Of a DNA stretch of 64,000 nucleotides, positions 53,518 through 63,578 are shown in pieces; the stretch's first letter is position 1, and each line of letters begins with the position of its first letter. The notes beneath the pieces were generated by a model, which worked only from the letters and a program-made list of their open reading frames with translations, did not search any database and was not told where the DNA came from. The position numbers were made by a program, and so were the translations under genes. The DNA is from Bacteroidota bacterium (GTDB lineage Bacteria > Bacteroidota > Bacteroidia > Chitinophagales > BACL12). The stretch lies in the NCBI GenBank assembly GCA_016718035.1, contig JADKEK010000002.1:1-64000 (forward strand), written 5' to 3'.

Positions 53518-54584
53518 ATGCATACTTCTCAAAAAATAAAATTAACATCGCTAGTATTTATTGCAGCTTTGTTTGGATTTTCTTCTTGTAAAGATGATAA
53601 TCCAACTGATATTAATACCTATGATTTCCAACCAATATTAGGGCATTTATCTCAAAATGTAATTACTGAAACCTATATTGATTTACATACAAAAAGTGAG
53701 TTATTAGTTGACGCAGTAACTAGTTTACAGGCAGATGCTACTTCATCAAATCTTGAAGCTGCACGTCAGGCCTGGCGTAATACGCGCAAGCCATGGGAGC
53801 AGTCTGAAGGATTTTTATTTGGACCTGTTTCTACGAATGGTATCGACCCATCTATTGATAGCTGGCCGGTGAATGTAGTTGATTTGGAAGCCGTATTAAG
53901 TAGTGGCGCCGTATTAACTAAAGCATATATCGATGGTTTAGAAGGTACTTTAAAAGGGTTCCACACAATTGAATTTTTATTATGGGGAGAAAATGGTGAT
54001 AAAACAATTGAAACATTTACGCTCGTGAATTTGAATATTTAATTGCAACTTCACAAAGCTTAGAAAGCGATACCTATAATTTACAATATAGCTGGAATTC
54101 AACAGGCGAAAATTTCCAAAATGAAATTGCCATGGCCGGCGAATCAGGCAGCATGTATATCAGTCAGAAATCTGCCATGCAGGAAATAATTAATGGTATG
54201 ATCGCCATTGCAGATGAAGTAGCAAACGGAAAAATTTACGACCCACTTTCTCAGTTGGATATCACTTTAGAAGAAAGCAGATTTAGTGCCAACAGCAAAG
54301 AAGATTTTAAAGATAATATCAGAAGTATCCAAAATTTATATGAAGGAAAATATTTAATGGATGGCAGTGGTATCAGTGATTTTATTCTTTCAAAAGATGC
54401 CGATTTAGATGCACATATTAAAGCAGAAATTCAGGCAAGCATCGATTTAATTGATGCAATTCCTGGGACTTTTACGCAAGCCATTTTCGACAATCCTGCA
54501 GCCATTGAAGCCGCTCAGGAATCTGTTCGTCATTTACAGGAAGAATTAGAAAGTAAAGTAAAACCTTTAATTGATGCCATTTAA
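53518..54584 (+). CDS. Imelysin family lipoprotein, one frameshift
   Basis: Signal and lipobox: LVFIAALFGFSSCKDD. The imelysin/EfeO-M75 fold is shown by RNTRKPWEQSEGFLFGPVST, then SWPVNVVDLEAVL and the GxHxxE motif G147-F-H-T-I-E152. The first frame ends at 54042. Adding one C near 54024 restores FTPREFEYLIATSQ and the second half (AMQEIINGMIAIADEVANGK) to 54584. Imelysin proteins bind iron or act with di-haem oxidases in metal uptake. It lies between the porin and the oxidoreductase. Confidence 0.87.
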
Positions 54585-55965
54585 TAGCAACAATTCAAAA
54601 ATAACTACAACAAGTATTATCATTTATTCGGTGATAATACTTGCTTTCTCTGCAATTATTTATAGTTGCGCCACTGACCCGGAAATTATCAATTGGTATA
54701 ATCCGGATGAATATGCCGCCGGTGGTGCAACAACTTTATACGAAGCAACTTCTGCTGCATTTTCAACACCTGCTCCTAACCTGAGTGCAAGTGCATTTCA
54801 AAAACATATGGAAGGTGACGTTACATTTGAAGCAACATTCGTTACCGCACCTGCACCAAATAATGCAGGTCTCGGCCCCATATTTAATGATGTGAGTTGC
54901 GTAAATTGCCATACCCTCGATGGACGTGGCGATAAACCCAGTGTATTCAGATTAAGTATTCCGGGCACCGATTTAAATGGAGGACCAAACCCGGCACCCG
55001 GTTTTGGAGGTCAATTACAGGACAAAGCCGTTTTCGGAACCCTTGCGGAGGGAAATGTAACTATTACCTATATAGAAGAATTTTATAGTTACCCCGATGG
55101 CACAACTTATAGTTTGTTGCGACCAATTTATACGATTGATAATACGTATATGCCACTCCCGCCAGGAACCATGTTATCGGTTCGGGCAGCTCCGCCGGTT
55201 TTTGGACTTGGGTTGTTAGAAGCTATAAACAGTTTTGATATAATAGCCAGCGCTGATGAAAATGATAATAATCAGGATGGCATTTCCGGAAAAGTAAACT
55301 TTGTATATGATGTTGTTAGCGGAACCAATCAGGTAGGTCGATTTGGATGGAAGGCCAATCAGCCTCATCTCGACCAGCAAACGGCAGGTGCATTTAGTGG
55401 CGACATGGGTATAACCACTCCGTTGTTCCCACAGGAATCATGCAGTGGTCAGGTGCAAGATGACGGTTTAGGCGATGATCCGGAAGTTGATGCTGTTTTT
55501 TTAGATGTAACTTCTTTTTATACCAAAACTTTGGCAGTCCCTGCTCCCAGAAATCTCGATAACCCTCAGGTGCAAAAAGGCAAACAATTGTTTTTCGAAA
55601 TCGGTTGTGAAAATTGTCATCGCCAAAAATGGACTACCGGTGTTTTAGCAGATATTCCTGAGGTGAGTAATCAAACCATCTACCCTTATACCGATATGTT
55701 GCTGCACGATATGGGTCCCGACCTGGCCGATAACCGTCCTGATTATTTGGCAAATGGTTATGAATGGAAAACCCGACCGCTTTGGGGCATTGGGCTAACA
55801 GCACTAGCCAATGGTCATACCCGTTTCCTGCACGACGCCAGAGCCCGCAACCTGGAAGAAGCTATACTTTGGCATGGCGGAGAAGCTCAAAAATCTGCGG
55901 ATGCGTTCAAAAACCTGAGTGCCACAGAAAGGGCTAACCTCATCAAGTTTTTAGAAGCGCTTTAG
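54574..55965 (+). CDS. Di-haem oxidoreductase (DUF1111 / DHOR family)
   Basis: Lipoprotein-like N-terminus (ILAFSAIIYSCATD) and two haem-binding CxxCH motifs: VSCVNCHTLDGRGD (C109) and IGCENCHRQKW (C345). Also ALWGIGLTALANGHTRFLHD-like sequence (GHTRFLHDARARNLEEAILW), characteristic of the thiol oxidoreductase/DHOR family related to cytochrome c peroxidases. The ATG at 54574 overlaps the imelysin end by 11 bases, suggesting translational coupling. It probably works with imelysin in the envelope. Confidence 0.88.
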   Translation: MPFNSNNSKITTTSIIIYSVIILAFSAIIYSCATDPEIINWYNPDEYAAGGATTLYEATSAAFSTPAPNLSASAFQKHMEGDVTFEATFVTAPAPNNAGLGPIFNDVSCVNCHTLDGRGDKPSVFRLSIPGTDLNGGPNPAPGFGGQLQDKAVFGTLAEGNVTITYIEEFYSYPDGTTYSLLRPIYTIDNTYMPLPPGTMLSVRAAPPVFGLGLLEAINSFDIIASADENDNNQDGISGKVNFVYDVVSGTNQVGRFGWKANQPHLDQQTAGAFSGDMGITTPLFPQESCSGQVQDDGLGDDPEVDAVFLDVTSFYTKTLAVPAPRNLDNPQVQKGKQLFFEIGCENCHRQKWTTGVLADIPEVSNQTIYPYTDMLLHDMGPDLADNRPDYLANGYEWKTRPLWGIGLTALANGHTRFLHDARARNLEEAILWHGGEAQKSADAFKNLSATERANLIKFLEAL

Positions 55966-56128
55966 TGATATCTTCAATTTCATATTATATTTATTTATAT
56001 ATATACTATTTCACCATCAATGCTTCATTTTTCTCCTTTATCCAGAAAATAACACAGAAATTTTAAGCCTCTTGACGATTTTCCACATAAAAAGTGGACA
56101 ATTGATGTACATTTTCGAAAATTCCCGA

Positions 56129-56136
56129 TAATTTTG
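56129..56136 (+). promoter_or_regulatory. -7 box of the glutamine synthetase III gene
   Basis: TAATTTTG matches TAnnTTTG, 17 bases before the ATG at 56154. Confidence 0.45.
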
Positions 56137-56153
56137 TAAAAAAATTAACCGGA

Positions 56154-58353
56154 ATGATATCAAACAGGTCCTCTGCTATGGAACAGGTGCTTAATCGCGA
56201 AGCGATTGAGGTAAAGGTCCCTTCCACCAAAATTTCTGATTATTATGGCTCGAATGTGTTTAGCGAAGAAATTATGCGAAAACACTTGAGTGAAGAAGCG
56301 TATTTCAGTGTTAAAAGCTTCCATTCAGCAAGGCCAAAAAATTGACCGCAAAATTGCCGATCAGGTAGCTGCGAGTATGAAAGCTTGGGCAATGAGCAAA
56401 GGAGCCACACATTATACACATTGGTTTCAGCCTTTAACCGGAACAACCGCCGAAAAACACGATAGTTTCTTTACACCAAGCGGACCTGCAGCAGGTATCG
56501 AAGTATTTAGCGGTGGCGCACTCGTTCAACAGGAACCGGATGCATCCAGTTTTCCTAGTGGTGGAATTCGCAGTACTTTCGAAGCACGCGGATATACAGC
56601 ATGGGATCCATCATCACCTGCATTTATAATGGAATTAGGTAGCGGAAGTACATTATGTATCCCTACCATTTTTGTTTCCTACACCGGTGAGGCATTAGAT
56701 TATAAAGCACCTTTATTAAAATCATTACACCTACTCGACGAAGCAGCTGTACCTGTTTGTCAGTACTTCGATAAAAACGTTACCCGCGTTACTGCAACTT
56801 TAGGTTGGGAACAAGAATATTTTGTAGTTGATGAGGCATTATTTTTAAATCGCCCCGACTTAAGTATTTGCGGCAGAACATTAATCGGTCATTACCCTGC
56901 AAAAGGTCAGCAATTAGAAGACCATTATTTTGGAACAATACCTGAACGTATATTTAATTATATGGTGGACTTCGAAATGGAATGTCATAAATTAGGTATA
57001 CCACTTCGTACCCGTCACAATGAAGTTGCACCGGGACAATTTGAATGTGCTCCAATGTTTGAAGAAGCAAGTATTGCAGTTGACCACAATTGTTTATTAA
57101 TGGATGTAATGGAAAAAGTTGCACGTCATCATAAATTACGTGTATTATTCCACGAAAAACCATTTGCAGGTGTAAACGGTTCAGGTAAACATAATAACTG
57201 GAGTATGGGTACCGACACCGGAAAAAATTTATTAAGTCCGGGAAAAACACCAAGAACCAACTTACAATTTTTAACCTTCTTTATTAATACCATTAAAGCG
57301 GTGCACGACAATGCTGATTTATTACGTGCCAGTATTGCAAGCGCCAACAACGATCACCGTTTAGGTGCCAACGAAGCGCCACCTGCAATTATTTCTGCAT
57401 TTATTGGAACAGCATTACGTTCTGTATTAAATGAAATCGAAAATCGAGTTGATGCAAAAACATTCGACGATTTAGATAAAGCTGATTTACGTTTAGATAT
57501 TCACAATAAAATTCCGGATTTATTATTAGATAATACCGACCGTAACCGCACCAGTCCGTTTGCATTCACCGGTAACAAATTCGAATTCCGTGCCGTAGGT
57601 TCAAGTGCCAATTGCAGTAAGGCAATGACAACCGTAAATACTATTGTTGCCGCACAATTAAAAGCATTCCGCGAAGAAGTTGACGGTTTAATTAAAGGTG
57701 GTGAAAACAAAGACAACGCCATTTTAAAAGTATTAACCCGTTACATCGGCGAAAGCAAAAACATTTTATTTGAAGGTGATAACTATAGTGAAGAGTGGGC
57801 AAAAGAAGCTACCGAAAACCGTGGCTTAAACAATGTAAAAACTACACCTGAAGCTATCGACTTTTATGCAACAGAACGCGCAAAAAACATTTTTGTAAAA
57901 AATCATATCCTGAGCGAACGCGAATTACACGCACGTATGGAAATTGAATTCGAAGAATATGCGAAAAAAATCCAGATTGAAGCGCGTATTTATGGAGAAT
58001 TAGTTTATAACTATGTTTTACCTGCCGCTGTCGAATATCAAAATGCATTGTTAGACAATGTAATGAAATTAAAAGCTGTAGGATTAAACGAAGCACATTA
58101 CAAAGAACAAATTGATTTAGCTACAAACATCACTTTGCATTTAAATCATTTACGTGCTGCATTGGAACGTATGGTAGAAGAACGCAAACGCGCAAATCGT
58201 ATTGAACATGCACGCGAAAAGGCATTTGCTTATTGTAATAATGTAAAAACATTGTTTGATGAAATTCGCGAACATGCCGATATGTTAGAACGTTATTTAC
58301 CTGATACCAAATGGCCTTTAGCGAAATATCGTGAATTGTTATTTGTAAAATAA
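56154..58353 (+). CDS. Glutamine synthetase type III, one frameshift
   Basis: GSIII of about 730 residues, the form common in Bacteroidota. Blocks include THYTHWFQPLTG, EKHDSFFTPSG, GWEQEYFVVDEALFLNRPD, RTRHNEVAPGQFECAPMFEE and FAGVNGSGKHNNWSMGTDTG. It makes glutamine from glutamate, ammonia and ATP. The N-terminal part (from 56154, or ATG 56178) is out of frame with the rest. A one-base change near 56320-56330 restores YFSVKSSIQQGQKIDRKIAD. A terminator follows at 58376. An intact gene is expected if the shift is a sequencing error. Confidence 0.93.
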
Positions 58354-58375
58354 ATAGTATTGATAAATTGGTTTC

Positions 58376-58405
58376 AAGACCCTGTTTCGGCAGGGTCTTT
58401 TTTTT
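58376..58405 (+). terminator. Rho-independent terminator of GSIII
   Basis: AAGACCCTG pairs with CAGGGTCTT around TTTCGG, followed by TTTTTT. Confidence 0.9.
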
Positions 58406-58589
58406 GGCATTTTGCGAATTAACTGACTACCGTAACCAACAATAGTTTATTGCAGTGCTTCAACTTATAATAGAGCAGCTATTACACACAAGTTTCTTCT
58501 AAGCCATTTGGGACGTTTCTAAGTTTTACAAAAAATTGGATTGTGAGCGCAACCCAAGCTTGGCACCTTTGTTAAAACACTCAAATAAT

Positions 58590-60932
58590 ATGAAACCGAC
58601 AAACAAATTACTTTTGGCTTTGTGTGTATTATTAACCACGACGGCCATATTTGCTCAAACCAACCTATTTCCGACTACAGGCAGCGCCGGTATTGGGACT
58701 ACAGACCCCAACCCTTCTGCTTTATTGGATATGGTGAGCACCTCAAAAGGAATATTAGTTCCCCGTATGACCAAGGTGCAACGTGATGCAATTGCTTCGC
58801 CGGCAACAGGGTTATTAATTTACCAGACAAATGTGAACCCCGGTTTTTTCTATTTTAACGGCACCACATGGACAGCCATTTCGTCGCAGGATGCAAGTAA
58901 GTCGCTGAATAATTTAACCACAACAGCAGTGAACATCAACTTACAACCCGGAACAGATAATACCATTGATTTAGGTTCAGCAGCACAAAGCTGGAAAAAT
59001 TTATATGTAGATGGCATCGGATATTTAGGCACAGCAAAACTTGGCAATTATGTTGGCACACCGGAAGCCGGAATGATTCGTTGGAATGGCACAGACTTTC
59101 AAGGGTATAACGGTATTAGCTGGACCAGTTTATCCGGCGGCGGCGGAGGTGGTGGTGATGTAGCTACAGATTTATCTAATTTGACAAGCACGTCCATAAA
59201 TGTTGACTTAATACCGAATATTGATGGGATACACGATTTGGGCAGCACTACAAAAAGCTGGGATAATCTCTACATCGAAAATCAATTATTTATTAGCTCT
59301 ATTCCTGCTTTCAAACTGGATGGTGACGCTTCATATCCAAGTATTTTTATTGGACCTACTGACCATGATACTTTTATTGGTAATGATAATATTTTCATAG
59401 GAAGAAATACAGCATCCGCCGCCACAACTACTGCATTTAATAATATTGCGATCGGTGCATATGCAGGCACTAGTAATAATGACGGCGATGATAATGTTTT
59501 TATTGGCCCCTCAGCCGGTTTTGCAAATACATCAGGTAGACGCAACTTATCATTTGGTGCAGGTGCAGGACAATTAACTACCACCGGTGATGAAAACATA
59601 TTTCTTGGCCAGGCAGCAGGTTATGGAAATATTACCGGTAATAAAAATATATGTATAGGTTCTGTAACTCATTCTAATACGGACATTGGTGGCAATGATT
59701 CATTAAATGTAATTGTAGGGAATAGAGCAGGAAGTTATAATGCAGGTTCTGAGACGGTTTTAATTGGTGCTTTTGCAGGGCATGGTAATACGCAGAATTA
59801 CAATGTATATATCGGTGCTCATGCCGGATTTAGTTCAGTAAATGGATATGATAATGTTTATATCGGGAGAAATGCAGGGTACACACAAGTTGATGGATAT
59901 GCCAACACATTTGTAGGAGAAAATGCCGGTTATAATTTTGGTGGTAGCGGGACTTCAAGCAGATACAATGTATATATGGGCACAGATGCAGGTTATTATA
60001 CCAAAGGTGCTTATAATACTTATATTGGTTCAAAATGTGGCGACAGCTATGCAGACAATGAACAATGTGTTTTAATGGGATATGGCACCGATGTTAGCTC
60101 AGCAACCATAACAAATGCGATTGCAATTGGTTATTTTACTTCTATAAGTCAAAGCAATTCAATTCGTTTAGGTAATTCCTCTATTAATAAATTAGGAATA
60201 GGGCGTAATGCTTCAGCTGGCAGTGTAATGGAATTTCAGGCAACAACGGCAAAACTAACCACAGGTGGTGTTTGGACCGATGCGAGTGATAAACGATTGA
60301 AACGAAATATTACTGAATTAAACAAAACAGAAATATTAGATAAAATAAATAAATTGTCTGTCACCGAATGGAATTATATAGCCGATGATCCAAACATAAA
60401 ACATATTGGCCCTATGGCTCAGGATTTTTATGCTGCTTTTGGTTTAGGTGATGATACTACTATTGCGGCAATGGATAAAGCAGGTGTTGCACTCATTGGT
60501 ATTCAGGAATTATCATCGAAATTAGCATCACTTAACAGTGTTGTAGAAACAGTTACTGCAGAAAACAAATTATTACAAGAACGTATTGAAAAATTAGAAA
60601 ATTTAATAAGCGGTAATCCAACAAGTAGCGAAAATAGTAATGCTCAATACATCATATTGGCTGAAGAATCGGACATGCCTGTTTTATTCCAAAATAAACC
60701 TAATCCGTTTACAGGTAATACTACCATTAATTATTTTGTTCCGGCTTCTGCTAAATCAGCAATTTTACAAATTGTAAATCAGCAAGGTTTAATTATTTCA
60801 ACCATTCAATTGACGACTGGTTCAGGTAATGTTGAAATTGATGCTACACAATTAAATTCAGGCCTGTTAACCTACTCACTAATAGTTGACGAAAAAATAA
60901 TCGCAACAAAACAAATGATGCTCACAAAATAA
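58590..60932 (+). CDS. T9SS cargo with YadA-head-like repeats and S74 intramolecular chaperone domain
   Basis: Signal peptide MKPTNKLLLALCVLLTTTAI then FAQ (start 58590; an upstream ATG at 58536 adds 18 unlikely residues). The N-terminal block has SALLDMVSTSKGILVPRMTK and FYFNGTTWTAI. From about 59380 to 60160 runs a series of beta-roll units of the type NVYIGxxAGYxxxxGYxN. A Peptidase_S74 domain follows, with WTDASDKRLKRNITEL (the S566-D567 cleavage pair in SDKRLK) and a coiled coil (VVETVTAENKLLQERIEKLE). The end is a T9SS type A domain (NKPNPFTGNTTINYFVP). A trimeric fibre with self-cleaving chaperone is expected. Confidence 0.85.
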   Translation: MKPTNKLLLALCVLLTTTAIFAQTNLFPTTGSAGIGTTDPNPSALLDMVSTSKGILVPRMTKVQRDAIASPATGLLIYQTNVNPGFFYFNGTTWTAISSQDASKSLNNLTTTAVNINLQPGTDNTIDLGSAAQSWKNLYVDGIGYLGTAKLGNYVGTPEAGMIRWNGTDFQGYNGISWTSLSGGGGGGGDVATDLSNLTSTSINVDLIPNIDGIHDLGSTTKSWDNLYIENQLFISSIPAFKLDGDASYPSIFIGPTDHDTFIGNDNIFIGRNTASAATTTAFNNIAIGAYAGTSNNDGDDNVFIGPSAGFANTSGRRNLSFGAGAGQLTTTGDENIFLGQAAGYGNITGNKNICIGSVTHSNTDIGGNDSLNVIVGNRAGSYNAGSETVLIGAFAGHGNTQNYNVYIGAHAGFSSVNGYDNVYIGRNAGYTQVDGYANTFVGENAGYNFGGSGTSSRYNVYMGTDAGYYTKGAYNTYIGSKCGDSYADNEQCVLMGYGTDVSSATITNAIAIGYFTSISQSNSIRLGNSSINKLGIGRNASAGSVMEFQATTAKLTTGGVWTDASDKRLKRNITELNKTEILDKINKLSVTEWNYIADDPNIKHIGPMAQDFYAAFGLGDDTTIAAMDKAGVALIGIQELSSKLASLNSVVETVTAENKLLQERIEKLENLISGNPTSSENSNAQYIILAEESDMPVLFQNKPNPFTGNTTINYFVPASAKSAILQIVNQQGLIISTIQLTTGSGNVEIDATQLNSGLLTYSLIVDEKIIATKQMMLTK

Positions 60933-60950
60933 TTTCAGCAGCATAACATA

Positions 60951-60984
60951 AAAAGAGGTTGAAAATTTTCAACCTCTTTTTTTT
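60951..60984. terminator. Terminator between convergent genes
   Basis: A perfect 30-base palindrome (60951-60980) with arms AAAAGAGGTTGAAAA/TTTTCAACCTCTTTT and further T. Confidence 0.85.
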
Positions 60985-61088
60985 AACAGGCAACACATGC
61001 TGCTTATTGGTTAGTCTACATGTTTTGAATGAATTGGTAAATAGTAAAGGCCTTTTATATCAACCTGCCATCATTACACCTAACACTG

Positions 61089-62561
61089 TTACTTCAACTT
61101 TTTCAACTCAGTTTTTAATTGAGTCGGTGTCATTGCAACAAACTCAGGCGTAACTTCAGGCACATCTCCGGCTTTAAGTTCCTGCACACTTAAATACGCA
61201 ATTTTATTTTCATATTTAATTACTACAGCTTTACATTTAGATTTTTTGGCGATATTGCTAAATTCAGCCTTTTCGGGATTATTTGTATTCGGCAGCATTA
61301 AACTTTTATACTTGCTAAAAACTAAAAAGGAATTAACATTTTCCGCCGGAGCTTCATTTACTGCTAGTAGGGTAAGTTTTTCAGGTGGTAATTTGTAGAA
61401 CTTATCACAATTCATATAACCTAAACGGCTGGTTTTTGCAACATAAAAAAAAGGGTCTTCAGTTTGTTTTACCTGTTGCAACAGCATTCGTTTTAATATC
61501 CCAAAATTGCGAACACCATATACCAAACATAAACTATCCGTATATTTTCTATAAGCTTTCCAGTCGGTCGCCATGTAAGCACGTTTTTCATAATATTTTT
61601 TATTGTCTGCACCTAAGTCCTCCCTTAATCCGCAGAATAAATAAGGGCAATTTTTACGATATCGTTTTTTAGTAAAGCCCATTGGATAAATTAAATTGTG
61701 ATATTCATCCGGTGTTAACGTTTCTAAATCCGTTTCTGTAAGTAACCAATTCATATTCCCTGTTGGATTAGTATTACCGGTAAAAAATTGCATACCCGTA
61801 ACCATTGTATCACCGGGAAACATAAATGTTAATGGTTTGTCTTCCATCACCGTCAGTGCACGATTATCTAAAAATGCATTTACATAAATCATACCTCCGG
61901 TTTCTAATGGTAAACCATTACTCATTGTTGTCATGTTATTAATTATCATGCTGGCATAATCGTAATATTCTTCCAGTACAATATTCACTTGCCTGCCTTG
62001 TTTTTCATCAGGAATAATAAATGCACCCGCAGGAATATTAATAATTGTGCCTTCCTCTCCCATTATTAATGTATCTTTTTGAGGGTTGATGGTAAATACC
62101 TGTGAAGGCTCCCTCAATTGTTTCCACAAATCGTTGATGTCCGATTTCGGTACCTGAACTATTTGTTTTTGTTCTGTATAAGTAATAACAATATCTGCAC
62201 AACGTTGTCCGTAGTGTAAATCGGTTGTAGCCTCGGGAATTAATTCACCATGCCAGGCTAAACTTATTTTAATATCCGATTTGATTTTAGATTGGAATAA
62301 TTCCTTTACAGTTAAGGCTCTTTTATGTGATAAGGCTACATTATAATCTGCCGTTGCAGGCGCATCAGTATAACCATTTATCTGAATACCAGAAGCAGTA
62401 ATTCCGGGCTGTGCCATAAATGCAGCTGCCTCCTGAATTATCTGAATATCATCCGCATCGAGCTGATATTCATCATTTTGAAAATAAACACTAAATATTT
62501 TTTGTTGACCGTTCGCAGAAAGTACAAATAAAGAAAAAACAAGGTAAACTATTGTTTTCAT
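61089..62561 (-). CDS. Secreted protein with OmpA-like N-domain
   Basis: Signal peptide MKTIVYLVFSLFVLSANG. Residues of about 25-120 have an OmpA-like pattern (INGYTDAPATADYNVALSHK followed by RALTVKELF), as in peptidoglycan-binding domains. The remaining 350 residues hold GTIINIPAGAFIIPDEKQGR and MIYVNAFLDNRALTVMEDKP, a beta-rich block that I recall in several Bacteroidota proteins, then a helical end. Envelope anchoring to peptidoglycan is likely. Function otherwise unknown. Confidence 0.7.
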   Translation of the reverse strand: MKTIVYLVFSLFVLSANGQQKIFSVYFQNDEYQLDADDIQIIQEAAAFMAQPGITASGIQINGYTDAPATADYNVALSHKRALTVKELFQSKIKSDIKISLAWHGELIPEATTDLHYGQRCADIVITYTEQKQIVQVPKSDINDLWKQLREPSQVFTINPQKDTLIMGEEGTIINIPAGAFIIPDEKQGRQVNIVLEEYYDYASMIINNMTTMSNGLPLETGGMIYVNAFLDNRALTVMEDKPLTFMFPGDTMVTGMQFFTGNTNPTGNMNWLLTETDLETLTPDEYHNLIYPMGFTKKRYRKNCPYLFCGLREDLGADNKKYYEKRAYMATDWKAYRKYTDSLCLVYGVRNFGILKRMLLQQVKQTEDPFFYVAKTSRLGYMNCDKFYKLPPEKLTLLAVNEAPAENVNSFLVFSKYKSLMLPNTNNPEKAEFSNIAKKSKCKAVVIKYENKIAYLSVQELKAGDVPEVTPEFVAMTPTQLKTELKKLK

Positions 62562-62609
62562 CTCATGTGTTTGAGGGGAAAACGAAAAATTGTATTGCTT
62601 TAGTATTTA

Positions 62610-62652
62610 GCCAAAAACAAAATGGCCGCAACCCAATAAAGGATTGCGGCCA
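62610..62652 (-). terminator. Terminator of the outer-membrane protein gene
   Basis: TGGCCGCAA (62623-62631) pairs with TTGCGGCCA (62644-62652), followed on the minus strand by TTTTGTTTTT. Confidence 0.8.
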
Positions 62653-62670
62653 AACCAAACCATAAAAAAA

Positions 62671-63378
62671 TTAAAACCTGTAACCGATACCTAAAAATCC
62701 GGTAACCGTTCTCAAAGCCCTGCTATCTTCCACTATACGATATTGTTCGGGTACGTTGTCGTTAAAAATAGTTTCACCGGCACGTCCAAATGAGATACCT
62801 TCAAATGTTACGTGTTCAGCAATATAATCAGGTTGTTGAATTGCCTTAAATCCTAAATTCATATCAACAAACAAATTATTATTTAAACCGAAATCGCGTT
62901 TATATCCAAAAGCAGCACCCATACCTGAAATTTGAATATCATAGGTGCGGGTATGAAATATATATTCTTTGTTTTCAATTGTTTCAAAAAACAATTGCGT
63001 AAACAAATCTAAATATGGATAAAAGGTTGTTTCCAACACATCATCCTCGATTTCATGCGCATAAAGTTGAACATGTTCAACCTGCCCTGCAAAACCTGAG
63101 AGTTGCCAATAAAAAACATTTTTTTGATGAACGTTGTTAAAATAAATGCGCATGTTAGGTTCAAGAACAAAACCTGAAGTGGTAAATTTATCTGCATAAA
63201 AATTAGTCTGCACGCCAACAGAAAAATGATTTTCAATTAATAAATCCGCGCGAAGTTTAGCACAATAATTTTCACCTGGCAAAATGGTTCCTGCGCCAAT
63301 AGCCACATCAATTTCTTGAGCAGATAAACTTTTAATAAGGAATAGGATAGAACAAACAGCAATCGTAATTTTTTTCAT
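62671..63378 (-). CDS. Outer-membrane beta-barrel-like hypothetical protein
   Basis: Start at 63378 (MKKITIAVCSILFLIKSLSA then QEIDV) agrees with the -7 box at 63397. The mature 215 residues alternate strands (NHFSVGVQTNFYADKFTTSG, MGAAFGYKRDFGLNNNLFVD) and end GFLGIGYRF with a terminal aromatic, as in outer-membrane barrels. No family is assigned. Divergent from the beta-lactamase gene. Confidence 0.72.
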   Translation of the reverse strand: MKKITIAVCSILFLIKSLSAQEIDVAIGAGTILPGENYCAKLRADLLIENHFSVGVQTNFYADKFTTSGFVLEPNMRIYFNNVHQKNVFYWQLSGFAGQVEHVQLYAHEIEDDVLETTFYPYLDLFTQLFFETIENKEYIFHTRTYDIQISGMGAAFGYKRDFGLNNNLFVDMNLGFKAIQQPDYIAEHVTFEGISFGRAGETIFNDNVPEQYRIVEDSRALRTVTGFLGIGYRF

Positions 63379-63396
63379 ATCTATGTATTTATGATG

Positions 63397-63404
63397 CAAA
63401 TGTA
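63397..63404 (-). promoter_or_regulatory. -7 box of the outer-membrane protein gene
   Basis: CAAATGTA on the plus strand is TACATTTG on the minus strand, 18 bases before ATG 63378. Confidence 0.45.
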
Positions 63405-63540
63405 GAATTGCCAAAAACTGGTTATACGGGTAAAATAAGAAAGCTCGTATCGGCGTTTATGAATTTCCGCAAAAATGTAGCTTACCCCATTCAGGTTTTG
63501 CGATTTTCCGTAAAAAGAGGGTTTTGCTGGATAAAAAATA

Positions 63541-63548
63541 TACCTTTG
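63541..63548 (+). promoter_or_regulatory. -7 box of the beta-lactamase gene
   Basis: TACCTTTG matches TAnnTTTG, 30 bases before ATG 63579. Confidence 0.5.
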
Positions 63549-63578
63549 TTTAGCTCAATTCCGCTCAAATTCAAGAAC

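Noticed and set aside
60959..61153. Plus-strand ORF of 64 aa after the S74 protein
   Set aside because: It overlaps the terminator palindrome and the 3' end of the convergent gene; the sequence is not protein-like.
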